64,000 nucleotides of DNA from the NCBI RefSeq assembly GCF_000699445.3, contig NC_067196.1, forward strand, positions 45,103,806-45,167,805, given 5' to 3'. This stretch comes from Schistosoma haematobium. Lineage: Eukaryota > Platyhelminthes > Trematoda > Strigeidida > Schistosomatidae. Under the pieces are notes generated by a model. The model searched no databases. It was not told the DNA's origin and saw nothing but the letters and a program-made list of their open reading frames with translations. Position numbers and translations under genes: made by a program. Below are positions 49,850-62,605 of this stretch, piece by piece; positions within the stretch are counted from its first letter, which is position 1, and each line of letters starts with the position of its first letter.

Positions 49850-52164
49850 CACAATTGAATTTGTAGTTATGTCCTGACATAGATATTTATTCAGAACTAA
49901 GATGTAATCGACAAAACTTGAACAAAAAAAAGCAAAATGTATGTATGAATGTAAAAGAAACAAAGTAAAGTTGATGTAAGAAAAAAGCGAAAGATGATTT
50001 GAAACAAGTATCAATATGATGAAAGATATTAGTTGATATTTAAAATAAATCCAGAAGGAAACGAACTAAAAAGTATATTTATATGTCACAATGTATAGCG
50101 GTAAAGTACATGAAACGATTAGTTGGATTGCCAAACAACTGTAAACAAATTATTTAAGAATATTTACATTTCACAATGATATTTTAAATGTATAATTTGG
50201 ATATGTTTATTACTATCCATCAATCAAATACAGTTAATGTTAAAATGAAAAGGAAATTGGAGAAATATACAACTGGGAATATATAAATTTAAAGCATAGG
50301 ATAGAAATTTTGCATAGAAAAACAACTAACTGTTTAACAAGTAGACAGGTGTTAAGATTATACTTTAATGACAAGGTAATATACAAAATATATGTAAACA
50401 TCTCATGACATGTTTAGTTTCATCACTTTTTTTCTCTCTCTATTTCTTTCTTTTTAACTACTGTACAGTTGAAAAATTTGTCACATAAGAGTAAAAATTT
50501 GATTCTGTTTATGAAAAACAAACAAACAAACAAAGAAACGAGTGAATGAATGATTTATAAATAAAGATAATAAATAAATAACTGAACTACTCTATATTTA
50601 TTACCCTTAGTTTAGTATCTCATTTTCTACTCATTATAATTAATAAACCTTTAAGGTAGAGATTGTAAATAGAAAATCATCACTTAGAAAGAATGTTTAT
50701 CTTTTATTTATCTCATAGATGTGAGAAGAAAATAACATTTACAGTAAGGTATCTATTCTACATAAAAATGAACAATAATAGTAAATTTAAAGAAAACTTG
50801 TTTCAACTATCAATGTTCAATATTGAAATAAATCTTTTAGTGAGACAAGTTAAAATAAACAGTTGTATAGTCATTTATAATGATTTAATTAAGTTTAAAG
50901 GTTATTTTCATTATGGATTCATTTATCTCTAAAAGACCATAATAAAACTGGGAAAAAATATGGTAACTTTTTTTAGATATTCCGAGATTATGGAGATTAT
51001 TGATGGTATATGAGATGCAGGTAAAACCTTTTTATTCGCTCAGTGAATAATATTCAAACAATCAATCAAAATCTGGTTGTGATTTCCACGGAATGAAAGT
51101 TCGACTCCTACTAGTAATCTACGATAAACTTATTATTCGGAAATTTAGTTATCCATAATGTTTAACGATAAATTGGTTCTAGACAGATACTTAGAAGTGA
51201 GTGATAATGTTCACTTTGTTTTGCGAATTCACTCATTTAAAGCAACCACAACAATGTCAATCTGAATGATAACAAGTTCATTTTCGAACTTTAAATTATT
51301 GAGTTAATCACCATGTGTTAAGTCTATCGAGGCGTCAAAATCACCCAATTGAGATACGCTCAAAATCGAAGTTCACGAAGCAACGATTTGTCTGAAATAG
51401 TTATTTATAGAAAAACTAGTTACAAACCTCAACTTGTGAGGTGTATGTTGTATTTACCGCATCGTTTTGTCTGAAATAGAAATGCTTCGATAGTGCAAAA
51501 TGACAGCCGTTAGGTGTAAGAGTAAGCAATATGTAAACTGTTGTGTTTAAACAAGGGCTAAAGGATTGCACAAAATTGCGAACAACTGAGATAAGGTAAT
51601 TATAGTGATAAATACAATAAATGTTATGTGTAAATATTTCAGAATATTACACGACAAACTTGCATAATAACATACACGTAGAAATTACTAGGAATACAAC
51701 TGTTTACTGAATATTGATAAGTAGTATAAAACAATAGACAAAAGAGTTGAAAGGAAGTGAATAAGGACGAAGAACGTAAAACCATGTATTTAAAATGTTC
51801 ATCGTTAATAAGTTATGGTGAAGGATGTATCGTCTAATCAGCATTGTGATATTCGGTGTACCACTAACATGTATTCGTCGACAATAGGAGTCGCTTTAAA
51901 ATGACATTATTTTGTTCTTGAATAATGAAGATTTGTAACGGTACTTTTAATTGAAGTAGGTTCTGATATTATCTTGGATGACAATGAATGCTTTGCAACC
52001 AAAACGTCTAACTTAGGGGATACTTTATAAACAGAAACAAGCTTAATGTTATGTCAATTTTAGGAGTAGATTTTACTACGTAATCATAATTTCTAACCAA
52101 ATTTTGAAGGCTAAGCACTATTACGTATATAACATCCCATTTTCGGAATTCACAGAAATACGTG

Positions 52165-52500
52165 ACACTGATTTCTTCTTCTTCTTCTTATTATTATTAT
52201 TAGAAGCTTTATTCAACATTATATTTTTGGTACAATATAGAATTTTCAGCATAAAGTATTTCAACAAGTTTCCTTTTCTTATACCTTGATCGATTGTGAC
52301 GATAAATTTTGAATGATGACCAGTTCGATGTTAGGAGTTCGGTAATCCACATTTGATTAATGTTCATTCGTTTCAATGCATATTGCCGGCCACCATGATG
52401 TCGCTGATTGTACCTTTTTGTATCCCGTATAGCGAATCGCAATTAGTAAAGATTGACAAAGACCTCAGTAGAAAGGTTGCGGTTGGATGTTGTTTGGCTT
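52165..52500 (-). repeat. probable retroposon 3' end with TAA/AAG tail
   Basis: Read on the minus strand, the segment finishes with AATAAAGCTTCTAATAATAA followed by AAG repeats (plus-strand 52170-52215), a polyadenylation-like signal with a short-repeat tail. The body up to about 52500 is less AT-rich than its flanks and holds a 77-codon open frame I do not recognise. Family unknown. Confidence 0.4.
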
Positions 52501-52749
52501 TCAATAATTATTAAAGTGACTTCACTTAATGACAAGCGATATTATTCATTTATTAAAACTATTAATTTAGTTACCAACTGATATGTAATGAATGACTTGG
52601 TTCTTGGGGAAGATGCTATAGTGTTTAGAACTAGTCCGGGTAAAACAGAGAAAACTATCACGCCTAATCAGAGAATGAACAAATTATGAAATTTCAGTTA
52701 CTGTTTCGAAATGAATCCCCGGAGAAGTAAGGAATGAATAATGGTACTT

Positions 52750-55700
52750 ATTTATTTGAACACATAAATACTGGTACAAGAGGGCACCAAATATATATGC
52801 GCCACACCAAACAATGAGAATTCGAAGAGAAAAAAAAGAACAATAACGAACAGATTAGTGTAAGGTAGTGTAATAATAATAGTGGTAATAATGGAAAAAC
52901 GGAAAGGTACAATCAGAAGAAATCTTTCAGTTAAGGAAGACACAACCATTTTTTTATGAAGTAAAAGAAGGATACAGCACGATCGCCACTGGCTTCTATT
53001 CTGAGCCATATCTGATAACGTCTCTAGTCACTGTGTTACACCATCTCTCGGACCCCACCCAGGGAGACGTGAAGGACCAACACAAGCCAGCCCTTTGCAG
53101 CTTTCTTTCATACCACGACACTATGTCATACACTGACCACCTCTCCGCTTTTTCCAACCAGTCCCAGCGTCAGGTAATTAATACAAGACGTGGGATTCTC
53201 TGAGGTGACATTCGTAGGACATGTCCAAGCCACCGAAGTTGATGTTTCAAGATAGTGATACCAATTGAATTATCGTCACTGTGCCTGAACACACAATGCC
53301 GGACCTCTGCATTACTAACATGGTGTTGCCACTGGATGTCAGTAATCTTTCTGAGAAAACGATGATCTAACACAAAGTCGTCTAACATTTTCAACTTAGA
53401 GAGACCAGGTTTCATAAACATAGAGCAGAACTGCTCTCACTGACGCGTTGTAGATCCGACCTTTTACAGCCAGACTGACATCACGAAAGCGCCAAAGATG
53501 GCCCAGATTGTCATAAGCCGCTCTGGCTTTCACTATACGTGCATTAATCTCATCACTCACACCCCCACCAGCACTTATGCAGCTAACTAGATACACGAAC
53601 TTCCCGACTACTTCTATCTGTTCACCATCCAGAGTGAGTGCAGGATTAGAATTCTGCCAGTCTTGTAGAAGTACTTTGTACTTAGAAGGTACGAAGCACA
53701 TGCCATACCTACGGACACTGACTGCCAAGTGATTAAGTATGGATTACATGGCTAAGGTATCATCACACAGTAAGACAATATCATTCACCTACTCAAAATT
53801 GAAGTTTTTCGTCAGGCAACAGATCCACACTACCACTACCTACATCCATCAGAGCTGTTTCTAGAAAATCATCGATAGCAAAGTTGAAGAGGAATGGTGA
53901 GATTCGACAACTCTGCCTGCCCCTATTGCTTGAACGGAACGATGGAGAGAGGTGGTTGCATGCCCTCAATCTGACTGAAGTGTCTATATATAGGGCCTTT
54001 AAGATGTTAATAAACTTCCCAGGCACACCCTTCTTCAATAGACGACCCCAGAGAACAGTCCTATTCAACAAATCGAAGGCGGCCCTAGTGTCAAGAAACA
54101 CTACGATTGTTGGCCTTTGATAAGTATGGGGGTGTTCTAACATTTGGTGGAGGGTGAAGATATGATCAATACATCCTCGACCAGAACGAAACCCAGCCTG
54201 TTCTTCGCGAGTCAAACTTTCTCGGGTTTTGAACAACCTACGAAGTATGACAGAAGCCAATAACTTGGACGCGATCGGGAGTAGATTTATCCCCCGATAG
54301 TTGTTACAGGAACGACGTGAGCCCTTTTTAAAGATAGATACAACTATCAACTCATTCCATGACGTTGGTACGCTCTCTAGCTCTCACACCTTTGTAAACA
54401 ACGTTGTCAGTTCCTTAGTCAGAAAGTCACCACCATCTTTAAAAAGGGCCGGAGGCAAGTCATGTGGGCCTGGTGATTTGTAGCGTCTCAAGAGTTGGAG
54501 TTTCTTGCGGACTTCCGCCTCATTTGGTGGGTCAGTTGTCACCGGCCATGGAGGGCAGGACAGTCTGACCGATGTTACCGGAGCAGCAGGCCGGTTGAAC
54601 TGCTCTTCGAATAATTCTGCCCATCGTCCAAGACGTCAATGGATTTTAGTGATTGGCATCCCGTCATCCTCACAGACTGTTTCGCTCACACCAGACTTTT
54701 TGCTGCCAGTGGCTCGGATGAGTTGGAAGAGCTTCCGGCAGTTACCAGATGCAGCTGCTTCTTCCAGCTCCGACCACCAGGCTTCTCGGTCCTTACGCAA
54801 ACTTCGGTCAATTTCATTACTAAAAAGTCGTTTGTGGTCAAACTCACGGTCACCCGGAGTAGACCGACAGGTTTTAATGAGTTGTAAGGAACCTGCAGAA
54901 ACCCAGTGCTTATAAGCGGGATGTTCCTCGAAGCTGCAAGCGGCTTTACTCGGCATTTTCATGGCGTCATGCAGTTACAACCAATGCTCATCTATACTTC
55001 TCGGTGGAATGGTAGCTAGCTCGGTTCGATACTTATTTGCAACCAACTTGCTAACATCAGTCAGTTGGCGGCGGTCACTTCGCTGGTCACTGAAAAGTAA
55101 GGTAAGATTGACGCAGAGTAGGGCATGACCAGAGTCCAGATAGGTACTCCAAAAGGAGCGGGTCTTGTACACAACCACGCCAGCGGTAGCTGATCGCGAT
55201 GTGATCAATCTGAGTCCAGGCTTGAGATGCAGATGGAGGACGCCAGGTGGCACATCGGCGATGACTGTGCCGAAACTTATTGCTAGCCAGAAACTGGTTG
55301 TGGTCCGTGAATAGTTGCAGTAGACGGTCCCCGTTATCCGTCCTGGGACCAACAAGTCTCCATCGGCCACCTAAACGACTCTCTTCTGTGCCTAGAGGCC
55401 GGCCTGAGCATTCAAGTCTCTGGCTAATACTATAATATCTATCGAACGCACTTTCTGGAGAACAGTTAACTGGTGGTAGAATTCATCCTTGATCGCATCT
55501 GGGCTGCAATCTGTCGGGGCATAGGCGGAGATGACGAAAAGACATCGTTTCTCACGCCGATTTCTTCTCACTTTGATGGAACTTTCTAATCTAACAGCAT
55601 ATAACCGATTATTAAGGGGGATTCAATCGATTAGTGCTGCCTCAGCTCTAGCGCTTAGTTCGACACCAACGCCAGCAAGACCAGCCGAAGATGCCACAAA

Positions 55701-55945
55701 GTCCCCGGCTAAAAGTATGTAAAACAAGCTTTTTGAAGCGACAGATGGAGAGCGAATTTGTAGTACTTCACCAGAGCCCTGAATACGGGTCTCGGATAGA
55801 CAACAAACGTCGATATTAAGACTTTTCAAATACATAGCCAGACCTATCTGTTGTCCGACCTGCATAAGTGTGCGAACGTTGAAGACAGCCAGTTTGAATG
55901 GTGCACGAGTCATCTTGCATGTCTCCCTGATTGTAATCAACGGAA
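52750..55945 (-). mobile_element. second non-LTR retrotransposon family, nearly full length but inactive
   Basis: About 3.2 kb on the minus strand, clearly richer in G+C than its surroundings. 5' to 3': APE endonuclease start FKLAVFNVRTLMQVGQQIG with SETRIQ (55920-55780); the rest of the endonuclease in other frames (55370-54975); linker (54962-54636); RT motifs CNNYRGINLLPIASKLLASV, EEQAGFRSGRGCIDHIFTL, FLDTRAAFDLLNRTVLW and ISPFLFNFAIDDFL (54350-53793); thumb region FVYLVSCISAGGGVSDEINA (53728-53396); C-terminal ILKHQLRWLGHVLRMSPQR (53421-53170) and MAQNRSQWRS near 53000. At least five frame changes separate these. The catalytic box is destroyed: the bases at 53780-53791 read stop-V-N-D where YADD belongs. 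Distinct in sequence from the first RTE-like family. Clade assignment uncertain. Confidence 0.88.
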
Positions 55946-56379
55946 TGAAAAGACTAACAATATGCTACTAAACCTACGAAGATGAAATCAAATATGAACA
56001 AAAAAACCTATATGGTAAGTTTTGATGATACACAATTCACAAGTAGATTGCTTTAATTAAGTTAATATGGAGCTGAACAGAACTAACTAATAATTTGATA
56101 CATTAAATAAAATTATTTGACAGATAATTCCCATTTAAACATTAAAATTAAAACACGAAATTCGTTGAAAAGAGATCCCTTCGCTGAAATTCGTGTTTTA
56201 ATAAAATTATTTGTTGTGAAAAGTGATTACATTTAAGACACAACTGATGAACACTTAGTTTGACGATATTTTTAAGATTATTGAACGAACATATTACTAA
56301 AACAAAGAGGTAAGGATTTGAACCATTTGTCATGTAAATAAAACTATTAGATGCATTAGTTTGGAAACTCTTTAATTAA

Positions 56380-56656
56380 TGAGACTATGATCTATGGACG
56401 AACCAATCAGATTTACGATAACAGGTCTTAGATTTTGGCGCGAAACGCATTCACTGATTTGGCTAAATAGTCTTGGCATTAAAGCTGATGTCAGTTCGTG
56501 AAGAAAACCCTAAATCTAATTCCTAACCCTCAACTGTGAATCATAATTCTTATTCTTCAAACAGCTTTATAACCCTTATTTAGCCCTAGTAAGTAGGTAG
56601 ACACTCTCAAGGTCACTTTGGCGTCGCTCAAAGGTCGTCCATAAACTATAGTCTCA
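56380..56656. mobile_element. MITE-like element with terminal inverted repeats
   Basis: About 277 bp. The left end tgagactatgatctatggac and the reverse complement of the right end (56633-56656) agree over about 24 bp with 3-4 differences. No coding capacity. The interior holds C-rich runs (taattcctaaccctcaac; ataacccttatttagccc). Target duplication not clear. Confidence 0.55.
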
Positions 56657-57768
56657 CCAATTATTGATTAAGATGAATTGACGTTTGAAAATTAGTGTTA
56701 AATTTTGCAGTGAATAAATATATGCATCAGAGGTGACATCCATGAATAAAATAAATAATGCATACAACATTAAGTAACAAGCAACTTCAAGTGAGAGAAA
56801 TTAGTTTGGAACATTACTGTTTCCGGTCTTGCCTAAATATATAAATTTACAGTCAGGTAAACTAACAATTAGACTATACAACATACTTAAAATATAAAGT
56901 ACTGTGCGAGTTAGCTGCTCAATTATGTTAATACATATTTAAACAAGTGTTGAGAAACACAGCAGAATTAGGTTCGAGATTGGTAGCAATACTTGTCATA
57001 TAATGTAATTTTTAGTAGAGCAAACAGACAATATATATAAGCCTCCGACTATTAGTAAACTTAAAGAGGCAAAAGCTAACTAGAAGTGAAGAGCGGAAAA
57101 GATCTTATACGTTAACTCGAGGTATTTAAGAATGGCTGTTTAGTTTTAGAAGTTAGTTAGAATCTGACACCTGCGCCTAGTCCCATTTGACCGATCCCAA
57201 TCTAAGAGAGAGGAAAGATATTCTCTCGCGGTAGCCAGAACAATCAAGTTGAATAAAGTAATGTCTGAAATCACCAAAATCTCAAATAAAGTTCCTGAAC
57301 AGCAAACTCGGGAAAATCAAACTGATTTCAAAAATGGACGAGCAGATACACGTCAATTGATTATGTTAGACTGTGCTCTGAAACAGAGGGATGATTAAGA
57401 ACGTCTGGAAATTCTTTTGATAGCGCTTTTTAGTGAAAGGTGTATCACAAAAATACATAAACCTTATGAAGGCTGTTTACTTGAACAACATTATTCGAGT
57501 CTAAGCTTAAAGCAAACTTTGATAAAATTGGTAGCCTCAAGCAGTCAATTTAAAGAAAATATCTCAAGTTTACGCATAATTACACTTTCTTGGTTGATGG
57601 AACAATGTGTCATGTACACAACAGAACTCATAAAAGTGTAAGTGGATAGGAAATAATTAAATACAAGCTTGATTTTTAAGAATATCAAGATATATATTAT
57701 ACAACATAGATAAATACTAGAGGTAACCAAGTAGTAAATACAAGGAAGGAAAGACTAGAACACTATTG
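56657..57768. other. non-coding stretch downstream of TBCE
   Basis: 57000-57400 is less AT-rich, with a possible worn repeat. No gene recognised; the TBCE 3' UTR should lie at its right end. Confidence 0.55.
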
Positions 57769-58110
57769 TCATATTCGTATAAAAATATAATCGTCATTTT
57801 CTAAATTATAAAATCCTATTTCACGTGTATCTACATCCAACGGTATTTCAGTGTTAACAATACCACGATGCCTTCCACTTTGTGCATATAATTCAAACAG
57901 TGTTTTTGGTGATAAACAAAACAATCGTCTAATCATCATACGTAAATGGTTAATAGTCATTTGACTAGGTATTTGTTTTTGAATTCGATCGTTTTTATCC
58001 ATTGGCGATGATGATCGACTGCTAGGCTTGTTTGTTGCGCCACTGTTCTTGTTATGTTGTAATATAAAGATAAGAGATAGAAGGCCAGCTTTAATTGAGC
58101 GGTTAACTGG
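57769..58110 (-). CDS. TBCE: tubulin-specific chaperone E, last exon (ubiquitin-like domain) and stop
   Basis: Final exon of 342 bp including the TGA stop. The acceptor is TAATTTTTAG just above 58110 and the exon opens in phase 0 with PVNRSIKAGLLSLIFILQ. This reproduces the start of the TBCE C-terminal ubiquitin-like fold. It continues IPSQMTINHLRMMIRRLF and ends FYNLENDDYIFIRI, both aligning with the end of human TBCE in type and length. Between the first strand and the helix is an inserted Ser/Asn-rich loop (about KNSGATNKPSSRSSSP), longer than in vertebrates. The ATG at 58002 is internal and not a start. I see no obvious AATAAA within a few hundred bases downstream. Confidence 0.93.
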   Translation of the reverse strand, partial: PVNRSIKAGLLSLIFILQHNKNSGATNKPSSRSSSPMDKNDRIQKQIPSQMTINHLRMMIRRLFCLSPKTLFELYAQSGRHRGIVNTEIPLDVDTREIGFYNLENDDYIFIRI

Positions 58111-61100
58111 CTAAAAATTAGATAAATAGATATGTAAACAACAAAGATAACAGAGATTTTACAAAAAATAAAGCGATCAAATCTTACTGCTTATTTATGA
58201 TCTTAATATTGCTCTCAGACGTTGATATCTATAATCAGACTAACAATTAGATTCAGGTAGATACACTTGGACAACAATTACAGATGAATCAAGTGGTTGG
58301 TTCATACTTTTTCATGAGTGATCTCTGTCATTGAAAGTGTTCCAGCTCAGTTACTTTGACACAGTTCAAACCCATAGAGAAATAAGGACACGTTTATAAT
58401 AAATTACAATTATATAGTGTTTATTGTGTGCAATAATGCAGGAATATTGACAATTTTCTCTACACAACCAACCTGGGAAATACTGACGTAGCAATAAAAA
58501 GAACTTTAATCAGGAAATCATGATAAAAATAGATTAATTTAGATTGTCTGAAGGCTGATAACAATAGAAACTAGAGAAAGGTACAGAGACATTGATGTAT
58601 GTATCAACGTCAAGGTTGGACTTGATAGTTTGAAATAAAGTGAGCATTGGGTAGAAACTTAACAATTTTTTTCGCTGTTGTGGCCCAACGAGTAGAGATA
58701 TTGTATTTCCGACGGTTCGTGACAATGTAAGCTGCTTCTTCAGAGTCAACGACAAAACAAATTAAATTAACACAAGATTAAATAATACAAAGAAAACAAT
58801 GCAGGATATTTTTAGTGCTAATGATACTATCCTATTAATCAAACCGAAGTAAGTGAAACGGTCATTCAGTCAGCTACAACGTAGAACCAGGCACATATGT
58901 GAATCGGTCCAAGTTGCCACACCTCATTAGCACAACAAGGTGAACAACAAATTCATAGAAGTAGTTAATTCAATGGTTATAATATATAAAAGAAAGATTG
59001 TGTATAAGGAATACAGTACAGGAAGAAAGAATTACTTCGTAGAAAGAAACGTATAAAGCGATTTTAACCTCACGGTTTAAAGGAAGATAAAGAGTGTATA
59101 CACCAACGCCATTGTGATCGATTCTGAGCCATATCACCCACAGTTTTCAACCATTGGTTACGATAGTCACGCGGACCCCAACCAAGTAGTCTGCATCTAC
59201 CATCATGACTCAGACTAGAATTTAGTGATTTTATGGACTGATGCCACGTTTCGATTTGGCCGCCCCCAACTAGTACCTCACGAGTATCTTCTATTCTTAA
59301 TGGTCACATTTCGCAGCCGTAATGTAGAATAGAACGAACTGCCGCGCAGTATATTCGCCCCTTAATTGATAGACGGATATTCTGCCTACGCCATTGGTGA
59401 CATAAGTTGGCAAAAGCCAAACGAGTTTTCCGAATCCATGCTGAGATTTCATCAGACACCAACTCATTAGGGCTGATCAGACTTCCAAGATAAGTGAAGT
59501 TGTCAACGCGTCCGACTACATCACTCGCTATCCTTAGTTCAGGTTTTGACGCAGACCAGTCCTGGAGCAATAACTTGCATTTGGAGGGGAAGAAGCGCAT
59601 TCCAAACATTCTGGCATTGTTGCTCAGTGCCACCAAAAGACTCTGCATTTTATCAGCGTCTTCAACAAGTAGGACTATGTCATCTGAGTATTCTAAGTCG
59701 ATAAATGGACCCTCTGGTAGGAGATCAATGCCCGAAAATTCAGTAGACGAGAATGTTATTTCCATCAATAAGTCTATGATGAAGTTAAACAAAAATGGAA
59801 AAAGTGGACAGCCTTGACGGACACCACTTGAGGTTGCAAAATCAGATGACAGTTCGCCATAAGCTCTGACTCGATTAGTAGTGTTCGAGTAAAGAGCCTT
59901 CATAATGTTTACGTATTTCTGTGGTGCACTTTTCAATGACAGACACTGCTACAGAACCTCTTGGTCTACAGGGTCAAATGTTGCTTTTAAATCAAGAAAG
60001 ACCACCATTGTCGGACGCCGATAAGCATGTCTGTGTTCTAGAACCTGGCGAATGATGAATATGTGGTCGATGCAGTCACGACCAGGTCTGAAGCTAGCCT
60101 GGTTTTCTCGTGTTTACAGTTCACGAGTCTTAGTTAGGCGTCCGATACTTATTGAGGCCAGCATTTTAGATGCTATATTGGTCAAACTAATCTCTCTATG
60201 GTTATTACAGGATGATTTTGATCCTTTCTTATATATTAGGACGATCAGTGACTGTGACCAGACTTACAATAAATCAACTGGTGTTTTGTAACCTTATGGT
60301 TCAAATCACTAATAGATGTCATTGCTGTTTGTATATCTTTCCAAGAAACATCTAGGTCAGCCTCGTTTTTAGAACTACCGAAGTGTGACCTTAGTTGTTC
60401 CTGGAATCTACTTTAGGCTTTCAGTAAATGAAGCGGGGTTCAAGTACCCATTGAGTGAAAAAATATCTAAGAGATTTGGAAGGAAATTAAAAAGAAAACA
60501 TATAGTTGCTAAAATATTCTAATAGAAAACGTCTTGTGATGCAATCATCGGTAAGTTATTTCAGTAGATAAGGTGTGTGACGTAGCTTAAAATGAAAACT
60601 GATTATGCGCATAGTCAAACGGAAACTTCTGAAACCAATGCTGTAATCAAATGACTAAACAGTGTTAGATCTTTAGTTTATATTTAAGCAAAAGATTTAC
60701 AATTCCCACAACAATACATTACTCTGGGAAGTGAAGAACTTTTAAATTTAAACACATCGACAGTAATTCACCACTGAGTTATTTTAAACAGCTGAATTAT
60801 TACTTAAGAATAAAAGTTGAATATGTCCTTGAATTTACATCCTTATTCTGAGCGAAATAACATATTTTCTTGCAACTTAATTCGGCACTAAATACAATTT
60901 CGATACTATCATAAACACCTCAGAACAATTAAACGGTTTGGTTGTTTATTGAAGCTTCTAAACTATCCTATATTTCATTGATCTCCCCTTATTTTGGACG
61001 ACGATGATCTTTGAACTAGTTAGCCTAGTTCATCTTATTTATCCCCCACACTTAATTTTTGTGCGGTCAACTTAGTTATTTTGTCACATAGAGAAAACAA

Positions 61101-61133
61101 CCTGGGAACAAGTCAAAAATAATAACATGCTAC
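58111..61133 (-). other. last TBCE intron, carrying a decayed reverse transcriptase copy
   Basis: Bounded by GT at 61133-61132 and AG at 58112-58111, phase 0. Positions about 59080-60425 are a non-LTR retrotransposon remnant in the same orientation as TBCE. The rest is AT-rich, with no other coding segment I can support. Confidence 0.85.
59080..60425 (-). mobile_element. non-LTR reverse transcriptase fragment inside TBCE intron
   Basis: A remnant related to, but diverged from, the 53-56 kb family. Upstream part (60290-59950, several frames) gives KKGSKSSCNN, ASKMLASISIGRL, PGRDCIDHIFIIRQVLEHRH and VVFLDLKATFDP. The open frame 59936-59304 gives SSGVRQGCPLFPFLFNFIID, the catalytic box as YSDD (LEYSDDIVLL), SKCKLLLQDW, FTYLGSLISPNELVSDEI and IKGRIYCAAVRSILHYGCEM. 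The 3' part down to about 59080 parallels 53.0-53.2 kb at nucleotide level ('gattctgagccatat'). No endonuclease is present, so the copy is 5' truncated. Same orientation as the host gene. Confidence 0.85.
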
Positions 61134-61398
61134 CTTGGTTTCTCCAATTTCAGGAGCTCCATGTTTATCACAAAGTCTGGAGAAAACAGGATGCAATTTG
61201 TAGAATTCCTCCAAAAGTTTAACATCGTTATTTTGCTTACTATTTTGATCACTTTTACAACAGTTTAGCCAGCTAGCTCCGTAACGTTTTAAGTAGTCCA
61301 ATTCAGATCCGCGGCGCTCTTCAGGAGTAATCTCAACACGGTCTAACATTTTAAGATTTGGCAAACGAGCAATGACTTCCTGACGAGCGGTTTCTATA
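61134..61398 (-). CDS. TBCE: tubulin-specific chaperone E, exon between LRR and ubiquitin-like domain
   Basis: A 265-bp exon on the minus strand. The acceptor is CTGTTTTAG just above 61398 and the donor is GTAGCA just below 61134. It starts with one base completing the split Ser codon and ends in phase 0. It encodes IETARQEVIARLPNLKML, then VEITPEERRGSELDYLKRYG and KHGAPEIGETK. The segment EITPEERRGxELDY followed by a short helix and KxGAPE is characteristic of TBCE in animals and lies between the leucine-rich repeats and the C-terminal ubiquitin-like domain. A Lys/Asn/Gln-rich stretch (about SDQNSKQNNDVK) is likely a lineage-specific loop. The preceding intron is 2,365 bp and the following one 3,023 bp. 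Confidence 0.92.
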
Positions 61399-62334
61399 CT
61401 AAAACAGAAATAACATATAAAAAAGTGTTATGAGAACAAAACCCATTTATTACCGGTTGAAATACTAATACTACAATAGTAAACGATGGGTGAACAAATG
61501 TGAAATCACCTTTCTTATTATGAAGCTAAGAACTCATGAAACTTTACAGCCTTACAATAGACAAGTGAAACTAGACGAATAACAACAAACCAGTAATGAA
61601 CTTTATACAGAATTGATGGGTGTAATTGATTTTTGACGGTTTGATGGGTGACTATATAAATTGTTTGTAAAATAAAAAAAGAGTGAGGAAATATGGAGAT
61701 AGAGAACAAATAGAAGCCAGCTGTTACATTTGTAGATATTGCCTCTAAATACGATTTGTTGCATAGGGCTGTATTCTGGAACAGCTTACTGAAAGTAATT
61801 GCATTTGATAAATCTACCAACATTTAGATAATCCCGGACAAAGACATTCATTTCAGATAGAATAGTAACACAACTTTTTTTCACTTCTTCAAATCAGCGA
61901 TGGAGCTGGTCGGGATTATCCAATCTCACCATTAATGAAATTCAGGAAAAAATTGAGGAGATTAAGGTGTGGTGGTGTCAATCCGTTACCCAGAAGAGTA
62001 ATTTTTGACATTGAGTGTGCGGATGTTACCATCTTGTTGTGCGATTGGATGCAGGGTACCTGAATTACATTCAATCACTTGATGACCACTAATCCATAAT
62101 AGATGCACTTGGATAATCGAAGTGTACAGTTCTTCCACAGGATTAGAAGGAAGCTGGGCTTGGATTCACTCCTGTTCGCGAGGCGTAAGGAATGGTCGAG
62201 TGCACTCTAACTAATAGTTGCATAAGTGCTGGTATGACAAACCAGATTCATCCACACGTAACGAAAGCAACCGTAGAGCGATCTAAATTACCATTGGAGA
62301 AGTTATAACGTTAAGCTGGCCATTAAGGCCCGAG

Positions 62335-62605
62335 TGGACAATATGTTGACTGGTATAAGTAGTATGTAACATCAGACAGAAGTGGAATGCCTATCAACAG
62401 AAGGTTGAGTTGAAGCGAACAGGAATATCAACAAAGAGCAATTGTAGTAACAACAGAATTGAAAGGATCATAAAGCATATAAAGAAAAAGTAAATGATGT
62501 GCAAATAATGTATATAATGTATGGTTTCCATAATTTACCAAGACACTGCAATTTTCCATTAAACAATAAATTGGTCATCCCCAACATGTCTTCGTTCACT
62601 ACACT
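62335..62605 (-). repeat. LTR-like repeat, copy 3 (diverged), in TBCE intron
   Basis: Minus-strand relative of copies 1 and 2: starts GTAGTGAACGAAGACATG (antisense of 62600-62583) and keeps the palindrome half tataagtagta near 62360. Alignable only in patches. The less AT-rich 61.87-62.33 kb beside it may be remaining internal sequence, but I recognise no protein there. Confidence 0.35.

Larger units (their letters stand above)
46881..52164. other. non-coding AT-rich stretch
   Basis: Apart from the AAT microsatellite and the 48.5-kb repeat relic, nothing supported. 47990-48240 and 49190-49300 are less AT-rich and may be worn repeats. Small open frames (48898-49092, 50693-50932) have no recognisable domain. 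Confidence 0.6.

Noticed and set aside
54505..54915. 136-codon plus-strand frame and similar ones at 33646, 34338 and 747
   Set aside because: Antisense shadows of retrotransposon coding sequence; translations show no domain.
61518..61823. 101-codon minus-strand frame as an extra TBCE exon
   Set aside because: The flanking exons join perfectly in phase (AG + T) and in family sequence without it, and the translation does not resemble TBCE.
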